From: Acanthosepion lycidas
Lineage: Eukaryota; Mollusca; Cephalopoda; Sepiida; Sepiidae
NCBI GenBank assembly: GCA_963932145.1
Contig: OZ010578.1
Span: 23,091,827-23,155,826, forward strand
DNA: 64,000 bases
Direction: 5' to 3'
The position numbers and the translations under genes were made by a program. Positions 41,455 through 53,359 of the stretch are shown one piece after another (the first letter of the stretch is position 1; each line of letters opens with the position of its first letter). The notes under the pieces are model-generated. The model worked only from the letters and a program-made list of their open reading frames with translations, did not search any database and was not told where the DNA came from.

Positions 41455-41830
41455 TGAATAGACTTATTTCAACCGGCGAAAAATTCATCAGTCTTATTCA
41501 ACCCCCGGTATAGGCTGAGTTCGTGTCGGAATTAGAAACTTAGTAACAGCTACAAAACAAACAAAAAAACGTCGAAAAACTCATACAGAATTTATCCATT
41601 TCAATGCTTCAGCCAGATTAAAGGCACAAGACATTGGTCTGGGGAGGGTAGAAGGTATTAGTCTTAAAATATTTAAACAGACGATCCATTTTCTTTTTTA
41701 AAAATTACCATCGAAAAGGTGAATTCGAACTTGCGTCCCCCTTTGGAGGAGAAAACTGCTTCTAATCCGGCGTGCTTTAACCAGGAGGCTACGAAGAGCT
41801 TCCCTATCAAGCCACGCTCTATTTACCTTT
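41455..41830 (-). mobile_element. tRNA-derived SINE with hammerhead-like 3' part
   Basis: The minus-strand head has TAGCCTCCTGGTTAAAGCACG (A-box, 41801-41781 area) and AAGTTCGAATTCACC (B-box, 41732-41718). About 230 nt downstream, ACUGAUGA (41492-41485) is followed by an imperfect stem and GAAAUAAGUC (41470-41461). The spacing is similar to the other tRNA-headed unit at 36.3 kb. Stem II is poor. Confidence 0.6.
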
Positions 41831-41949
41831 CCTTGATTGTGAAGCTTTTCCAACGATTCTCATTCACGTTGTATTCTATTAGAGATGCACTCAAAGGCCT
41901 TCTTTCCATGAACCGCTTTTTTGTGTGTAACTGAGTTCCAAGAGGATGC

Positions 41950-43340
41950 TTTCCGTTATCACTACAATCTTAACCTGTTTAAATCAAAGGTAAACCTTTA
42001 TCTTTCCCACATATCATCATAAACTCTCAGTTCGTAGTCTTTCCACACGTACAACATACTCCTTCAGTCACCCTCTACCTTGAGTGGATCTTGAGCCTTT
42101 TATAAAGTGAACGCTTGTAAAAAAAATATGAAAGTTATCGAGATATATAAAAACTAAAACTCCGTGATAAAAACATTTTACTTTATTTATTTTTTTTACT
42201 AAATGTTCCCTCCCCAATGCAAGAACTGCTCAAGGAGGAAATTTACTAAATGAGGTTGTATGGATGTAAGATGGAATGTAGATGAACAAGGATGAGGATA
42301 TGTAGGATATATAACGCTTGACCTTATGTTTGTAGTGATCTGGGCAGTAAGCATTCAGCAAGCAGTCTAAGTGAAGGTTCCTCCTTACAAGTGGAATAGT
42401 AATGACATGTAGATAAGTCAACCCTGTATACATAGCATGGTGGCCTTGTATATGTCTAAACTGATGGCACTAAACATTTGCCACCGAAATAGAGATTGAC
42501 TTACGACGTATCTTCTATAGGGGTGCTGTAGATTTTAAAATAATCCATCATCCACAAGATAGCCGAGACGTTTTTTGTTCGTAATCTGACTGACCCTTTA
42601 AATTCACTTCAAGAACTAAAATTTCTCTATCCTTATCTTAAATAAACGCAAACACACACATATATACAAATTAGCTATGAAGAGCTCAGGAAACGACGTA
42701 TTTATTCATGGCTTAATGAATAAAACTTTTATGCTAACACACGTGTCACTTTGTCTGTTCATGATCAAATACAGGATTGAGTGCAGTCCACTTCTCTCAA
42801 TGTTTTCATTCAAATGCTACCAAGCAAACAGACATCATTTCCTAGCAGAAACAGACCTCTCCATTCCAACCCCAAATCATGTATGCGTCAATTCATTCAC
42901 AGTTCGCTTTTAATCTTGGCCCCCAGGCTGGAAATGCCATGGTTCCATCACTGATTACATTTATCCAGCTGAGACGAGTTCCTTTCGTCTCTCTACCGAG
43001 ATTTGTACAGTCGTGTCTTCCGCTTAGATCAGAAGAACGTTTCAAATGTTTTAATTGACCATCAATCACATATAGATGTTGTCTCAAAATTCTGAAGCTC
43101 AAAATTCTGAAGCTCAAAAATTCTAACGTGTCTTGCTTTATTGTCAAAGGCCACTTTTCGAAATGCATAAAGAAAATAATCCACGCATGTTCTCCAAATT
43201 CGAGTTGTAAAGACAAATTTTTCCCAAGAACTGTTACTCTGTTGAAAAAAAAACTCCCGCGCGGACGATTCCCTGAACAAGCTTAATCACTTTAAGACCA
43301 CAAGATAATCTATCCTCCTTATCTTTATAATCTTCACGGT
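41950..43340. other. Unassigned sequence
   Basis: No recognised family. The minus-strand ORF at 42893-43216 has no known motif and contains a 15-bp tandem duplication (AGCTCAAAATTCTGA, near 43095). Confidence 0.3.
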
Positions 43341-43345
43341 TTCTA

Positions 43346-43425
43346 TTAGGTTGGTGCAAAAATAATGTCGTTTTCTCACATAGTAACGTATGTGAGAAAA
43401 CGACATTATTTTTGCACCGACCTAA
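43346..43425. mobile_element. 80-bp mariner-derived palindromic MITE
   Basis: TTAGGTTGGTGCAAAA ... TTTTGCACCGACCTAA flanked by TA. It belongs to the short subtype with GTTTTCTCACAT arms, closest to 8994-9073. Confidence 0.9.
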
Positions 43426-43831
43426 TACCTTCTTTTCTATTCATATAACACATGTTCCTTTAGCAATCCTCTATAATCTATGGGTCTTTCGACTCCAATG
43501 AACATGAACTCTTCAACTGTATAGTGATGACCGGAACAAAGATTGTCCGTATTTCTGGTTCTCTGTTAGGCTTCGGCAATCGTCGGAAAGTGTAAAATAG
43601 AACAATGTCATTTGAAATCAATGACACGCATCGACTTCGTACATTCTTACATGCTAGACGTCAATTTTCCAGACAGCCACTCAGCAGCTCCGTGTGAAAA
43701 TGCGATTTACAGGTTATTGAAGAGAAATTTGAAATTTGAAATTTGTGATCGTAACATCGTGGCTCAACGTAGTAAAATAAAAGACAGTGCTTCCATATTA
43801 ACTACAAAGTGCGCATATGTTTAGAAATACA

Positions 43832-43834
<3 letters not shown>

Positions 43835-43886
<52 letters not shown>
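43835..43886. repeat. (TA)n microsatellite
   Basis: About 24 TA units. Confidence 0.96.
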
Positions 43887-44045
43887 TAATAAACAATATA
43901 CATTTTTATCGCCGTTAACAAAACTCTGAGTTTCACCCTCGATTCGCCCATCAGAAGCGGATTGAAAAGTAACTGTTGTAAAATTACAATATGAGATATT
44001 TATAACTTACTCTTAAGATAGTGGCGCTGTCTTTTTATAATTCAC

Positions 44046-44176
<131 letters not shown>

Positions 44177-44251
44177 GATTGCAATTGGATAGAATCCAGG
44201 TAGAACTCATTATCCGGGACAGAGTAAGGATATAATAAAAAGTATTAAACA

Positions 44252-44254
<3 letters not shown>

Positions 44255-44326
<72 letters not shown>

Positions 44327-44345
44327 CTATATCCATATATATATA
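44255..44345. repeat. (TA)n microsatellite with a small palindrome at its end
   Basis: About 33 TA units, then TATATCCATATATATATATGGA at the boundary of the Penelope fragment. Confidence 0.93.
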
Positions 44346-44848
44346 TGGATTTTCGGGGGACCATACAAACGAGGACGAATCGAACCAGAAGGACGGATTT
44401 CGTTAGCAATTTCTTTTCGAAGTAGCCCAGACTTTACCCACTTCAGAAGTGATTTTTTAAATTTTGCTTCGTAATCATGCTTCATTTTGATTCACAGGCA
44501 TCAGCAGATCCAAGTTTAGTGAATTTTGAAGTATCTTCTAAGATCGAAGACATTTTGGTTATATAGTCAGTTCGATCTAAAATAACTACTCCAGCACCTT
44601 TTTCTGGTCTGGAAATTATCAAGTCATAATTATTCCTCAGAGAATTAACAACTCGCTGATATTCTGCTTTCCATTTGGATTCAGCAGTTGCAACAGAGGA
44701 ACAGGAAAAAGTGTGTGCGAAATTATTCAACTGGGCTTTCAAATTGCTCACCGCGTCAACAGAAGTAGGTGACAGTCTTGCCAACTGAGCATAGAAAACC
44801 TCGAACTCAGAAAAAATCTTCTTCTTGTCAGGCATAGAGAGTGGAATA
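44345..44848 (-). pseudogene. Penelope-like element N-terminal region and start of RT
   Basis: The minus-strand ORF ends at a stop after ESK near 44480. It contains LKAQLNNFAHTFSC, WKAEYQRVVNSLRNNYDLII, SRPEKGAGVVILDRTDYITK and MSSILEDTSKF. Immediately after, in another frame, come HDYEAKFKKSLLKWVKSGLL and IANEIRPSGSIRPRLYGPPK. The pattern RPDKGxxVVxLDRxDY followed by IRPxGSxRPRLYGxPKIHK is the conserved N-terminal-to-RT junction of Penelope-like elements. The copy is bounded by TA tracts on both sides, with one frameshift. The YRDD block is missing. Confidence 0.72.
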
Positions 44849-44991
<143 letters not shown>

Positions 44992-45264
44992 TATATATAT
45001 ATATAATGCTTTGAAACACGGAGCTCCGCATATCTTTCTCGATCTATCATATCTGTTCTGTTTACTGCAATCAATGATAATATATCATAGGAAATGGATT
45101 TTTATATGTTATTTTTTATCGCCACATTTATTTAAGTAAATGATCTCTTCTTTAATTAAAAGTAGTAATTACATTTACCGGCCTGAATGTCCGACAAATT
45201 TTGTAGAGAATGTGCGTTCTGCAGGCTTAATTGGCGTTCTGTATATATATTTACTATAAATATA

Positions 45265-45565
45265 TATTGTTGGCAATTCTTTTTTATATAAAAATATTTT
45301 ATCGTATTTTTACTGTAAAAAATGTATTTTTATACTCGCATAGTTTTCTTTTCTTTTTTTTTGTGGGGGGGGTGTTTGTTAGAAAATTCACTATTTGGCC
45401 ATAACTGAAACCCTAATAGATGACCCCAAATAAGTGTTGACCTACGAACAGCAACAATTAAGCGGTGGTTCCACGCTCCTCAAAAACCTCCAATTTCCAG
45501 ATCAGACTCCTTGCTGCCGGTTGTACTTTATCCTCATACCCAGGAACTATATCGATCATGTAAAC
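45265..45565 (+). repeat. About 300-bp dispersed repeat, copy 1 (pair with 58440-58745)
   Basis: Shared blocks in order are TTGGCAATTCTTTTT, TATATAAAAAT, a TTCACTATTT block, ACCCTAAT, CAACAATTAAGCGGTGGTTC, AAACCTCCAAT and CCTTGCTGCC, then a TCATACYCAGGAACTAT block. There is no coding motif. It is probably a non-autonomous element. Confidence 0.65.
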
Positions 45566-45714
45566 GAACTATACCAAAATTAAACAGAAATGAAGTCATC
45601 TCTCAGCATGTGAATGCATGAGTACAGTCTGAAAAACAATTCACGAACAATTATTGACTGATTCGTTTTCTACCGCTTATCAATACGTTTTAGGTTATTT
45701 AAAGCCAGAAAAAT

Positions 45715-45718
<4 letters not shown>

Positions 45719-45772
<54 letters not shown>
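45719..45772. repeat. (TA)n microsatellite
   Basis: About 27 TA units. Confidence 0.96.
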
Positions 45773-45776
<4 letters not shown>

Positions 45777-46267
45777 CCAGGATGGAAGAACAAAAACTTA
45801 TTATCACCTACACTATGATTTCAAGTGAATGAAGCGTGTATTTCTTCAGAATTTGCAGGCTAGTTTTTGACTGATTGAATTGTTTCCTATGACTTATTGC
45901 CGTTTATTTAAGGCCAGAAAATACAAGTCTTACTAATTAATCCAAAATCTGTGGAAGAAAAGGCGGATTCATACCTTCCCAAAGGGTATTTCCGCTTAAG
46001 TGAATATAAGGAACGCAACGTGAATAGAAACTTGGCTTTCCAATTAACAATTCCGAGTCATTATCCATTGCACCATCTGCACATCCATTCTTACAGTAGT
46101 TGGTATGACCAAGCGGTCACCGATTTAGGTACAGACCAGACTTGACGTTCCTTAACTTCGCTGATCGTTTCAACGTTATATGGCCGTAAGACTATAAACG
46201 ATACGGACGTTACTATGGGATGATCTTCTACGTCCAACATGCTTACCAGTTGTAAAGCTTACAGATT

Positions 46268-46545
46268 TTTTACATTTTATTTTATTTTATATTTATTTTA
46301 TATCTATTTTATATTTATTTTATGTTTTATATTATATATTATATTATAGTATAGTATATTTTATATATTATTGTATTTTAAATTTTATATTAATTATATA
46401 TTTATTTTATATTTATATTTTATATTTTATATTATATATTGTATTATTTTATTGTATATTCTATATATTATTATATTTTTAATTTTATATTAATTTTATA
46501 TTTATCTTATATTTATATTTCATATATTATTTTATTTAACAGCAT
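46268..46545. repeat. (TTTTATAT)n-like low-complexity repeat
   Basis: Variable TTTTATATTTATTTTATAT units with no C or G over long stretches. Confidence 0.85.
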
Positions 46546-46549
46546 GACA

Positions 46550-47260
46550 TTCAGAAACAAATTAGACGTTACAAGTAGTCTTTTAAACTATTTTTCTGAA
46601 AAAAAAACTTCTAATTTCCTTAAATGCAGAATCGAACATATCTGCATTTCTGTCGTACTGCAAACATTAAAAATGAATTGATTGTATTTTCGATAAATAA
46701 TATTCAGATTGATTCAACATCTATTAATCTTTTCTGCTTCTTTTGTGCTTTCCAAAGCCCTAATATAATTAGTTTTGCACTTTTATGGACATTTTCAAGT
46801 GTCTAATACTTTCCTTAAATATGGCCTCTCGTCTTTGGGTTTCTTGTTTTTCATCACTGTGCCAGTCTCGCAAACACAGTAATTTTAATTTCGCTTTGAT
46901 AAGCAGCATCAAATATCACGTCCCAAAATGAAAATACCTAATCACACAGTTTTTATATTCTTCATGCAATATTCATTGTGGGACACTTTGTCATCTCTTA
47001 AGAAGCCTCAAGACGAGATATTAATAAAAGTCGGCAACACTGAGAGGTGCGCTATTCATAATTTGAATTTGCACTGATTTCGTGCCATGCTTCCTGCTTC
47101 AGACAATCGTTTCAATCATTACCCACGAGAAAATATTGCGCCGTTTTCCCGAATTAATCGCAGTATTTGACCCAAAAGGTCGCACGGTTTTACTAATCAT
47201 CTTCAAATGACAATAGCCTGTGTTAATATTAATGAGTGTCAAGTGTGTGTTCATTGTAGA
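46550..47260. other. Unassigned sequence
   Basis: No recognisable feature. Confidence 0.3.
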
Positions 47261-47267
47261 TTTTAGC

Positions 47268-47313
47268 ACGCTATTGCGGACAGTCCCGATACAATCATAG
47301 ATTAATACGAACG
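47268..47313. repeat. Long-range inverted repeat, right copy
   Basis: GCGGACAGTCCCGATACAAT followed by CATAGATTAATACGAACG is the reverse complement of 44948-44991. Confidence 0.85.
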
Positions 47314-47569
47314 ATGATACTTACCAAAGCACGGCTTTGAGATTTGCCTATAAGATATGCTGAAGATACACTTAATAATAATAAAAAAATATTAAAATTA
47401 TCTTTGAGAAGAAAAAAATTTCTTTTGCGTTTGTTCATATGAAATAGACTACGATTATGGTTTGCATAAACCAAACGGAACGCCTGCCTTTATTTCTAAT
47501 CTCTTAAGACATTGCTATATAATTAATTCACTCTGGGAGCTTCAAAACACAATTCATTTGGTATCAAAT

Positions 47570-48600
47570 CAGAAAAGCGGGAGATGGTGATGACAATAAT
47601 AATAGTAAAGGAAACTACAGAAGACTGGATGATGATCTGTGCCAAAGACAACTGTATTTACTAATAAAAGAAATGAACAAGTTCAAAGGGGAATTTCAAG
47701 TGGGTGAAGATGTGCAAGTAAAACATAATACATCTACTGCAGCATCAAACTGAATGGAAACATGCAGAAACGATGGCAACGTGAACCGCTTCATGGTCAA
47801 TTTTCTACCCGTACCACACGCCGTACCAATCAGTGGCTACGTAGTTTGCTGGGTTAAAAGATGAAGCTGAATGTTTTATTCTTGCTACACAGTACCAATG
47901 CTTGGTAACTTGAAATTACAAAACGCACTGAAAAATTATGTTAGCCCAAAATGCAGATTCTGTGATATCTAGAAACAATTGACCATCTTGTATCAGATTG
48001 CACGTTATTGGCACCAACTGAATATAAAACCCGGCATGATGGAGTTGCCCAATATCTGAACTGGAAAATCTGAAACTTTTACGTAAAGAAAACGGCAATA
48101 AATTGGTATGAACACCACCCAGACCCGGTTACAGAGATAGGTTCTGTAATAATTTTATGGATTTTACAATACACACAGACAGAACAATCAAAGTTAATCG
48201 CCCAGACATCGTGATCAGAGACCATAAAAACAAAATGTGATTTCTTATTGACATGGTCAGTCCCTGCAGAGTGTAATCTATCTGTGAATATCTTCAAGTG
48301 TCTATCAAAATACAAGGGCCTTTAAATAAAAATTTCAAAAATGTGGCACGTGAGTAAATAAACAATTCCAATTATTGATGGATCTCTCGGACTGATTGGA
48401 AATGGATCCGTTAGACTCATTGAAGGGATTCCTGGCAGCCCAAGCATTAACGAAATACAAAACATTGTTCTCACAAGTACAGCCCATACCTTACGAAAGT
48501 CTTTATCTATGCAAAATATCTGTGATTCTTTTTAAAAAAAAAATGGAAATGTCCATGAAGCCATTTCTGTCCTTAGGTCTCTGGTTAGGGCCGGTAAGAA
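47570..48600 (+). pseudogene. LINE C-terminal region with zinc-knuckle-like motif (HTDRTIK/DHKNK family), copy B
   Basis: Broken frames preserve the family order. A QSVATxFAGLKDEAECFILA-like segment (47830-47890) is followed by LAQNADSVI with CRFCD and DHLVSDC in adjacent frames (47945-48005; a C-C-H-C knuckle), and EYKTRHDGVAQYLNWKI (48020-48070). Then come WYEHHPDPV (48101-48127), MDFTIHTDRTIKVNRPDI and VIRDHKNKM (48157-48238), and GLIGNGSVRLIEGIPGSPSI with NEIQN (48390-48465). This is the 3' part of a LINE polyprotein after the RT. Numerous frameshifts occur. Confidence 0.7.
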
Positions 48601-48639
48601 ATCAGTATACACCAGAAATCAAAGGAAAACATAATAATA

Positions 48640-48892
48640 ACAGACAAAACAATTACAATACACTCAGACAGGAAAATTACAATACACTCAGACAGGACAA
48701 TTACAATATACCCAGACGGGACAATTATTAGGTTGGTGAAAAATTAGTGACGTAATAATGTCGTTTTTGACGTATTTTTTAACCTCAAAAAACGACATTA
48801 TTACGTTATTATTTTTGCACCAACCTAATACAATAAACCCAGACAGAACAATTACAATACACTCAGACAGGACAATTAAAGTTAACATCCTA
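48640..48892 (+). repeat. 24-bp tandem repeat derived from LINE codons, about six units
   Basis: The unit ACAATACACTCAGACAGGAC plus AATT encodes the IHTDRTI segment of the LINE at 47570-48600. Here it is reiterated in register of 24 bp (8 codons; one frame reads NYNTLRQD). The fourth unit is interrupted by the MITE at 48728-48828. Confidence 0.85.
48728..48828. mobile_element. 101-bp mariner-derived palindromic MITE (long subtype)
   Basis: TTAGGTTGGTGAAAAATTAG ... TTTTGCACCAACCTAA flanked by TA. It has inserted into the 24-bp LINE-derived array, so it is younger than that array. Confidence 0.9.
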
Positions 48893-49262
48893 TACATGGT
48901 GAGCAAAGACCACAAAAACAAATTTACTTTCTTATTGACATGCAATTTCCTGCAGACGGTTATGTGTCTTTGAAGATATTTTAAAAAAATCTATCAAAAT
49001 ACAAGGATCGCCATTGTTCAAATCTAAAAGATGAGGTGCATGAAGACATGAATAATTCAAATTGCCGTTTGGGCCCTTAGAGTTTGATTGGGAAACGGTG
49101 ATGATAGTCAATGGAACGATCTTTGGTATCCCATGCCTTAAAGAAATACAAAAGACTGTCCTCGGAAGTACACTTCACAAATTACGAAGGATTTTATCTA
49201 TGTAAAATGTGTATGTTTTTGATACGATTTCTGATATTAGGTCTCGTGTTGTGGCCTGGTCG
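48893..49262 (+). pseudogene. LINE C-terminal remnant (DHKNK family), copy C
   Basis: Continues from the 24-bp array: VSKDHKNKFTFLLT (48900-48940), VMCL then the YFKKIYQNTR segment, an IPxxVWALRV-like block near 49065, and EIQKTVL-like codons near 49140. It is a second copy of the region at 48200-48590, arranged in tandem with it. Confidence 0.6.
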
Positions 49263-49479
49263 TAAATGAGTATACAATAATAATAACAATAATAATAATA
49301 TAGGCAACAGTGACCATGTGAATTAAAATTATAATTTAATTTAAAAAGCGTCAGTGATAGAATTTGCATACGGAACATTTATTCTTCCCATAAAAAAGAC
49401 GGGGCGTTTTTTCTGCCATTTTGTAGGGAGCAAGTGCGTTTTATACACCGTCAAATACGTAACTTGGTTCTATACAAAA

Positions 49480-51160
49480 TTTTAATAAATTTCTCTAGAA
49501 ACTTGCCCTTGAGGTGACGGCATCCAAAAGGGAATACAGCTTTATTTACAGGACAAAAGTTGATGAGTTGATCTCTTTCTCGGCAACAGTTCTGGATTTC
49601 TATATTGCTATCATCAAACCAGTCCTTGATCTTCCTATATATGTTTGCAGAATGCTAGTTTTGAGTTTTTCCCAAATTATTTCAGGAGAGGAGAGGGGAT
49701 GCTTCAAGCCGTGACTCAAGTGCTGCTTGGAAGTTAGCTTTCACTTCATCTGATTTAAAACTGCCAACTTTGAACTTTTTACAGAGGGGCCTTCCTTTTC
49801 TTAGTTTGAGTTTAAAGTAGAGCGAACAAGGCGATATGACATTCTGCACTGGCCTTCACTTTGGTAAGCATAATTTCTTTCAGGTCACACTGGCGCACTA
49901 TCGCATAATCAATGAGATTCCAATATTTAGACTGAGGATAAATCCAGGTTGTTTCAATCTGTTTTTTTTCTGATGGAAGATGTTGTTCGTGATAACGAGC
50001 TGATAAGCTGCGCAGAACTCTAGTAGCTAGCGCCCGTTGTCGTTACAGTTACCAACACCATGTCTTCCCTTTCAGGCCGCAAAATCTTGGCCTACTCTGG
50101 CGTTGAAATCGCCAAAGATTATAGCATTATTACCTGTAGATGTTTCTCGTAGTAGGCTGCACAGATCTGATTAAAAGTTATCTTTTTCCACAGGATCTGC
50201 TTGTAATGTTGGGTAGTACACACTAATAAGTGTGGCATATTGAAGATTACTCAGTGGTGGGGGGACAGAGATAATGGGGTAAGAATAATCTGTTAGCAGG
50301 TTATCATACTTAGAAGCAATGAAATCCCTGATCATCAAACCTACGCCCGAAGACGACTCTCCACTACTGAAATGCCTGACCAGTAGAGGGTATTCCCGGC
50401 GTCGTGATCTTGAAACGAACTTCATTGTGAATTTCCAGGATACTACATGTAGTCCTTTGATAGCATTACAGGTGGGTTTAAACCTACTGTTTAATGATGT
50501 TCGACCGCATGGGAAGAAGTCCGTTGACCGCGGTTAGCCAACTGGGTAATACAGGAGACGAGCTTTGTTTAGACCTTTGTTTAGGCCTTTCTCCATATGG
50601 AGCAAGCAGTGCTGCCCTTAAAGAAGACTGCTTGATCAATCAGGACTCTGCTGAACGATATTGTAGTCCCCAGGTCAACGGTATTGGGACTGCGACTTCC
50701 AATTTCATCTTCCACCTGCCGTATCCACCCCTTTCACATCGCTACAGGACATGGAAATGGTTGATGGGTACGAATGTTTCCCTCAGACATGCACAGTGGA
50801 GTTTTTAGGAGAAGTGCTGTGTGCGTTGAACTGACCCCACCCTTTAGAGCCAGGATTCGATCTGCCATGTCCTATAAAGCTAGGGCGATAACAGTGAAGT
50901 CCGTGGGTTGTAGGTTTTACAGAGGGTCCTATCTTAGTCAATGCAAGGGTCCAAGAACTTCAAGGAAATCGTGCTAGATGGCCATTGGGAAAAAATTTTC
51001 TTACGCCCTTTTGTATTGTTTTTAATCCTGCAGAGTGACTAGCCACCTTCCTCACGGACAAAATTTGGTTGGGGTACCGGTTTAGTCAGCGATAATCCAA
51101 CTATGAAACAGTTAGTAATGGGTTGCATAGTACCAGTAGCGCTAGGAGCTGACTTTGCAC
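49480..51160 (-). pseudogene. LINE apurinic endonuclease domain and 5' region
   Basis: The minus strand runs from a 5' region near 51160 through SRSRRREYPLLVRHFS and GVGLMIRDFIASKYDNLL (50420-50290), then LSNLQYATLISVYYPTLQAD and PVEKDNF (50255-50174). Next are DFNARVG-like codons (50110-50090), NCNDNGR and LLEFCAAYQLVITNNIF (50050-49980), RxFKVGSFKSDEVKANFQAA (49770-49710), and a linker ending near 49500. This is the APE-type endonuclease of an RTE-like LINE (proteins often mislabelled craniofacial development protein 2). It contains several frameshifts, and no RT follows. Confidence 0.75.
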
Positions 51161-51162
51161 AA

Positions 51163-51176
51163 TATATATATATATA
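51163..51176. repeat. Short (TA)n tract
   Basis: About seven TA units where the LINE 5' region and the Penelope tail meet. Confidence 0.85.
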
Positions 51177-51430
51177 AATGAACATTGAAATCAATACTTA
51201 GAGGCGACAGGCTGTTTCACGCTAGATGCAATCGTCAGGCCACGAGCGTTGTTTATTTCTCGGCTATTTATATATACGGGTCAATAAAAAATAAAAATAA
51301 ATAAAAACAAGCAAAATTATTTAACCCAAATAAATAAATAAGCAATTAAACGACTTCCGGTAAAATAACCGCCAAAACAGACTACCCACAATGCACCACT
51401 GACCCGTATATATTAATAGCCGAGAAAAAG
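51177..51430 (-). mobile_element. Penelope terminal region with best-preserved hammerhead, folded back
   Basis: Contains the hammerhead block (51203-51246). It also contains a fold-back: TTCTCGGCTATTTATATATA at 51257-51276 is the reverse complement of the segment ending at 51425. The two arms enclose AT-rich sequence and the CGACTTCCGGTAAAATAACC / GACTACCCACAATGCACC blocks that precede the hammerhead in the 29.5-kb element. Confidence 0.75.
51203..51246 (-). ncRNA. Hammerhead ribozyme, type I with short stem III (candidate active copy)
   Basis: The minus strand reads 5'-GUGGC, CUGACGA (51238-51232), stem II UUGC/GCGU with loop AUCUA, GAAA (51218-51215), stem III ACA/UGU with loop GCC, then GUC (51208-51206) followed by GCC. 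Stem I pairs GGC with GCC around the cleavage site. CUGACGA fits the consensus CUGANGA. The U-U at the base of stem II is a weakness. Hammerheads of this minimal type are known from Penelope-like elements. Confidence 0.68.
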
Positions 51431-51834
51431 ACAACACAACATTTGTTCCACATCGTTTGCTACAACATATAAACACGTGTATATATTTATAGGTGTGTGA
51501 GTGAGAGAGAATATTTAATTAGATTATTGAATGAGGCGAGGAATAATTGAAATTTTCAAAAGAAATCAATTTACTAACAAATCTATTTAAGAGTTTCTGT
51601 CTTTGTTGAGACAAAATATATTAGATATTAATTGAAGCGCGTACATTTGAGACCAAATGTGCCTCCGCGCATTAGTTTGTACTTTGACGTGATGCAAATG
51701 AGAATAAAACAAATTGAATAACCTCTCTTACATTTCTATTCAACCGTCAGCACTTTTTTTTACTGAGATCGATTGACAGAGAGTGTGTGGGAGAGATTTA
51801 GACATGAATAGATAGATATGAATAAACTTCGAAG

Positions 51835-51885
<51 letters not shown>
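51835..51885. repeat. (GATA)n microsatellite
   Basis: About 12 GATA repeats. Confidence 0.95.
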
Positions 51886-52143
51886 CATTACAATTTGCAG
51901 AAACCGCCTGACGAGTAGACCGAACAATTACAAAGAGGTTCGTCATCTAAACTCTGGAGTCGGGGTGCTGAATATAACATCAATCAGCGAAGTGAGATAT
52001 TTTATATATTTATTATATCTATATATTAAACCACACTAAAAAACATGGAAACAATGTCTAAAATAATTCGTCAATAATGACAATAACAATGATAATAACT
52101 TTGACGTAACAATGAGTAGCTAAGATGGCGCATAAATACGGGC

Positions 52144-52162
52144 TTATATATATATATATATA
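52144..52162. repeat. Short (TA)n tract
   Basis: About nine TA units, just before the dispersed repeat. Confidence 0.85.
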
Positions 52163-52189
52163 TTAATGCATGATTCATTAAACATTCTT

Positions 52190-52530
52190 GCGTGGTTATA
52201 TGTGACGTCACGAGCTGCAACGCGATTTTCGTTTCCGCGTCTCGTATACACGTGTTAGTCGTTGCTTTGAAATTTTTCATGTAACAAAAACAGACTATCA
52301 TTATTGTTTCGTTCGTGTATTGGTTGATATATTGAAGAGTAAATGTCATCTTTGATAATGGCTTATGTAAGCCGAAAGCTTAGATTGGATTTAAACATGT
52401 ATCAATATGGTGATTTCCTTTCGTCTTTCAATGATAATGTTATTAAGCTTATCAGATAAGATGAAAGGAAATTTCTTAAAATAAATAGACAAAACTTGTC
52501 TATATTATTTAATGAAACATGCATTAATGA
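52190..52530 (+). repeat. About 345-bp dispersed repeat, copy 2 (pair with 12655-12998)
   Basis: Same block order as copy 1, including the TTGATAATGGCTTATGTAAG-CC-GAAAGC hairpin motif (52352-52381). A frame reads MAYVSRKLRLDLNMYQYGDF and SSFNDNVIKLI, then INRQNLSILFNETCIN. Sequence continues past the point where copy 1 meets a TA tract (to about 52700), with YLKNSVKSCVLPHYLDFER-like codons. Confidence 0.65.
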
Positions 52531-52727
52531 AAAATTGTGAAAAGGCCGGAAAATTATCGTGCCAACATAAACGGACATATAAAAAAGGGCTCAATGCAGT
52601 TGCTTGGGAAAAAAGAAGCCAATATTTAAAAAATAGTGTAAAATCCTGTGTCCTGCCGCACTACCTTGATTTCGAACGTTAGTTCCTGTCAGATGGTTGG
52701 TAACTTATGAGACTTATAGTGCTTTAC

Positions 52728-52732
<5 letters not shown>

Positions 52733-52809
<77 letters not shown>
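52733..52809. repeat. (TA)n microsatellite
   Basis: About 38 TA units. Confidence 0.97.
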
Positions 52810-52812
<3 letters not shown>

Positions 52813-53211
52813 TATTGACATAGGAATCAACACTGTATAATGATAATAAATTTAATGTTTCAATGCGCTCTTCAAACTACGTACACACAGACACACACAC
52901 AACACAATGTTGCATGCTTCATACACAGGTGTCAGGTGTTGATTGAAAACTGACATTTGCCTAATAGAAACATTAATATTTATAACGCACTATACAGAGA
53001 ACAGTACATTTTATTTACAGCTAAGAAAAAATAATTAAATCAGTGAATAAAAATAAAATAATATAAAAAATACATAATCAAATACAAAAACATGTATACA
53101 CACACTTATATACCTTCAACTACAATGCTCGCTGTTGTCTTCATACAAAAATGTATGCACGCAGATAGATATCTAAACATGCATATACTTATAAATGTAC
53201 ACGTGCATAAA

Positions 53212-53212
<1 letters not shown>

Positions 53213-53293
<81 letters not shown>
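53213..53293. repeat. (CA)n(TA)n microsatellite
   Basis: About 13 CA units then about 27 TA units. Confidence 0.97.
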
Positions 53294-53295
<2 letters not shown>

Positions 53296-53359
53296 ATGTG
53301 AATATTTAACTTCCAATATGTACAAAGCATATATCTAAACTATAAATTATATGCATGAT

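Noticed and set aside
41715-41815. Functional tRNA gene (minus strand)
   Set aside because: A- and B-box-like motifs are present, but no acceptor stem or cloverleaf closes. SINE head is the better reading.
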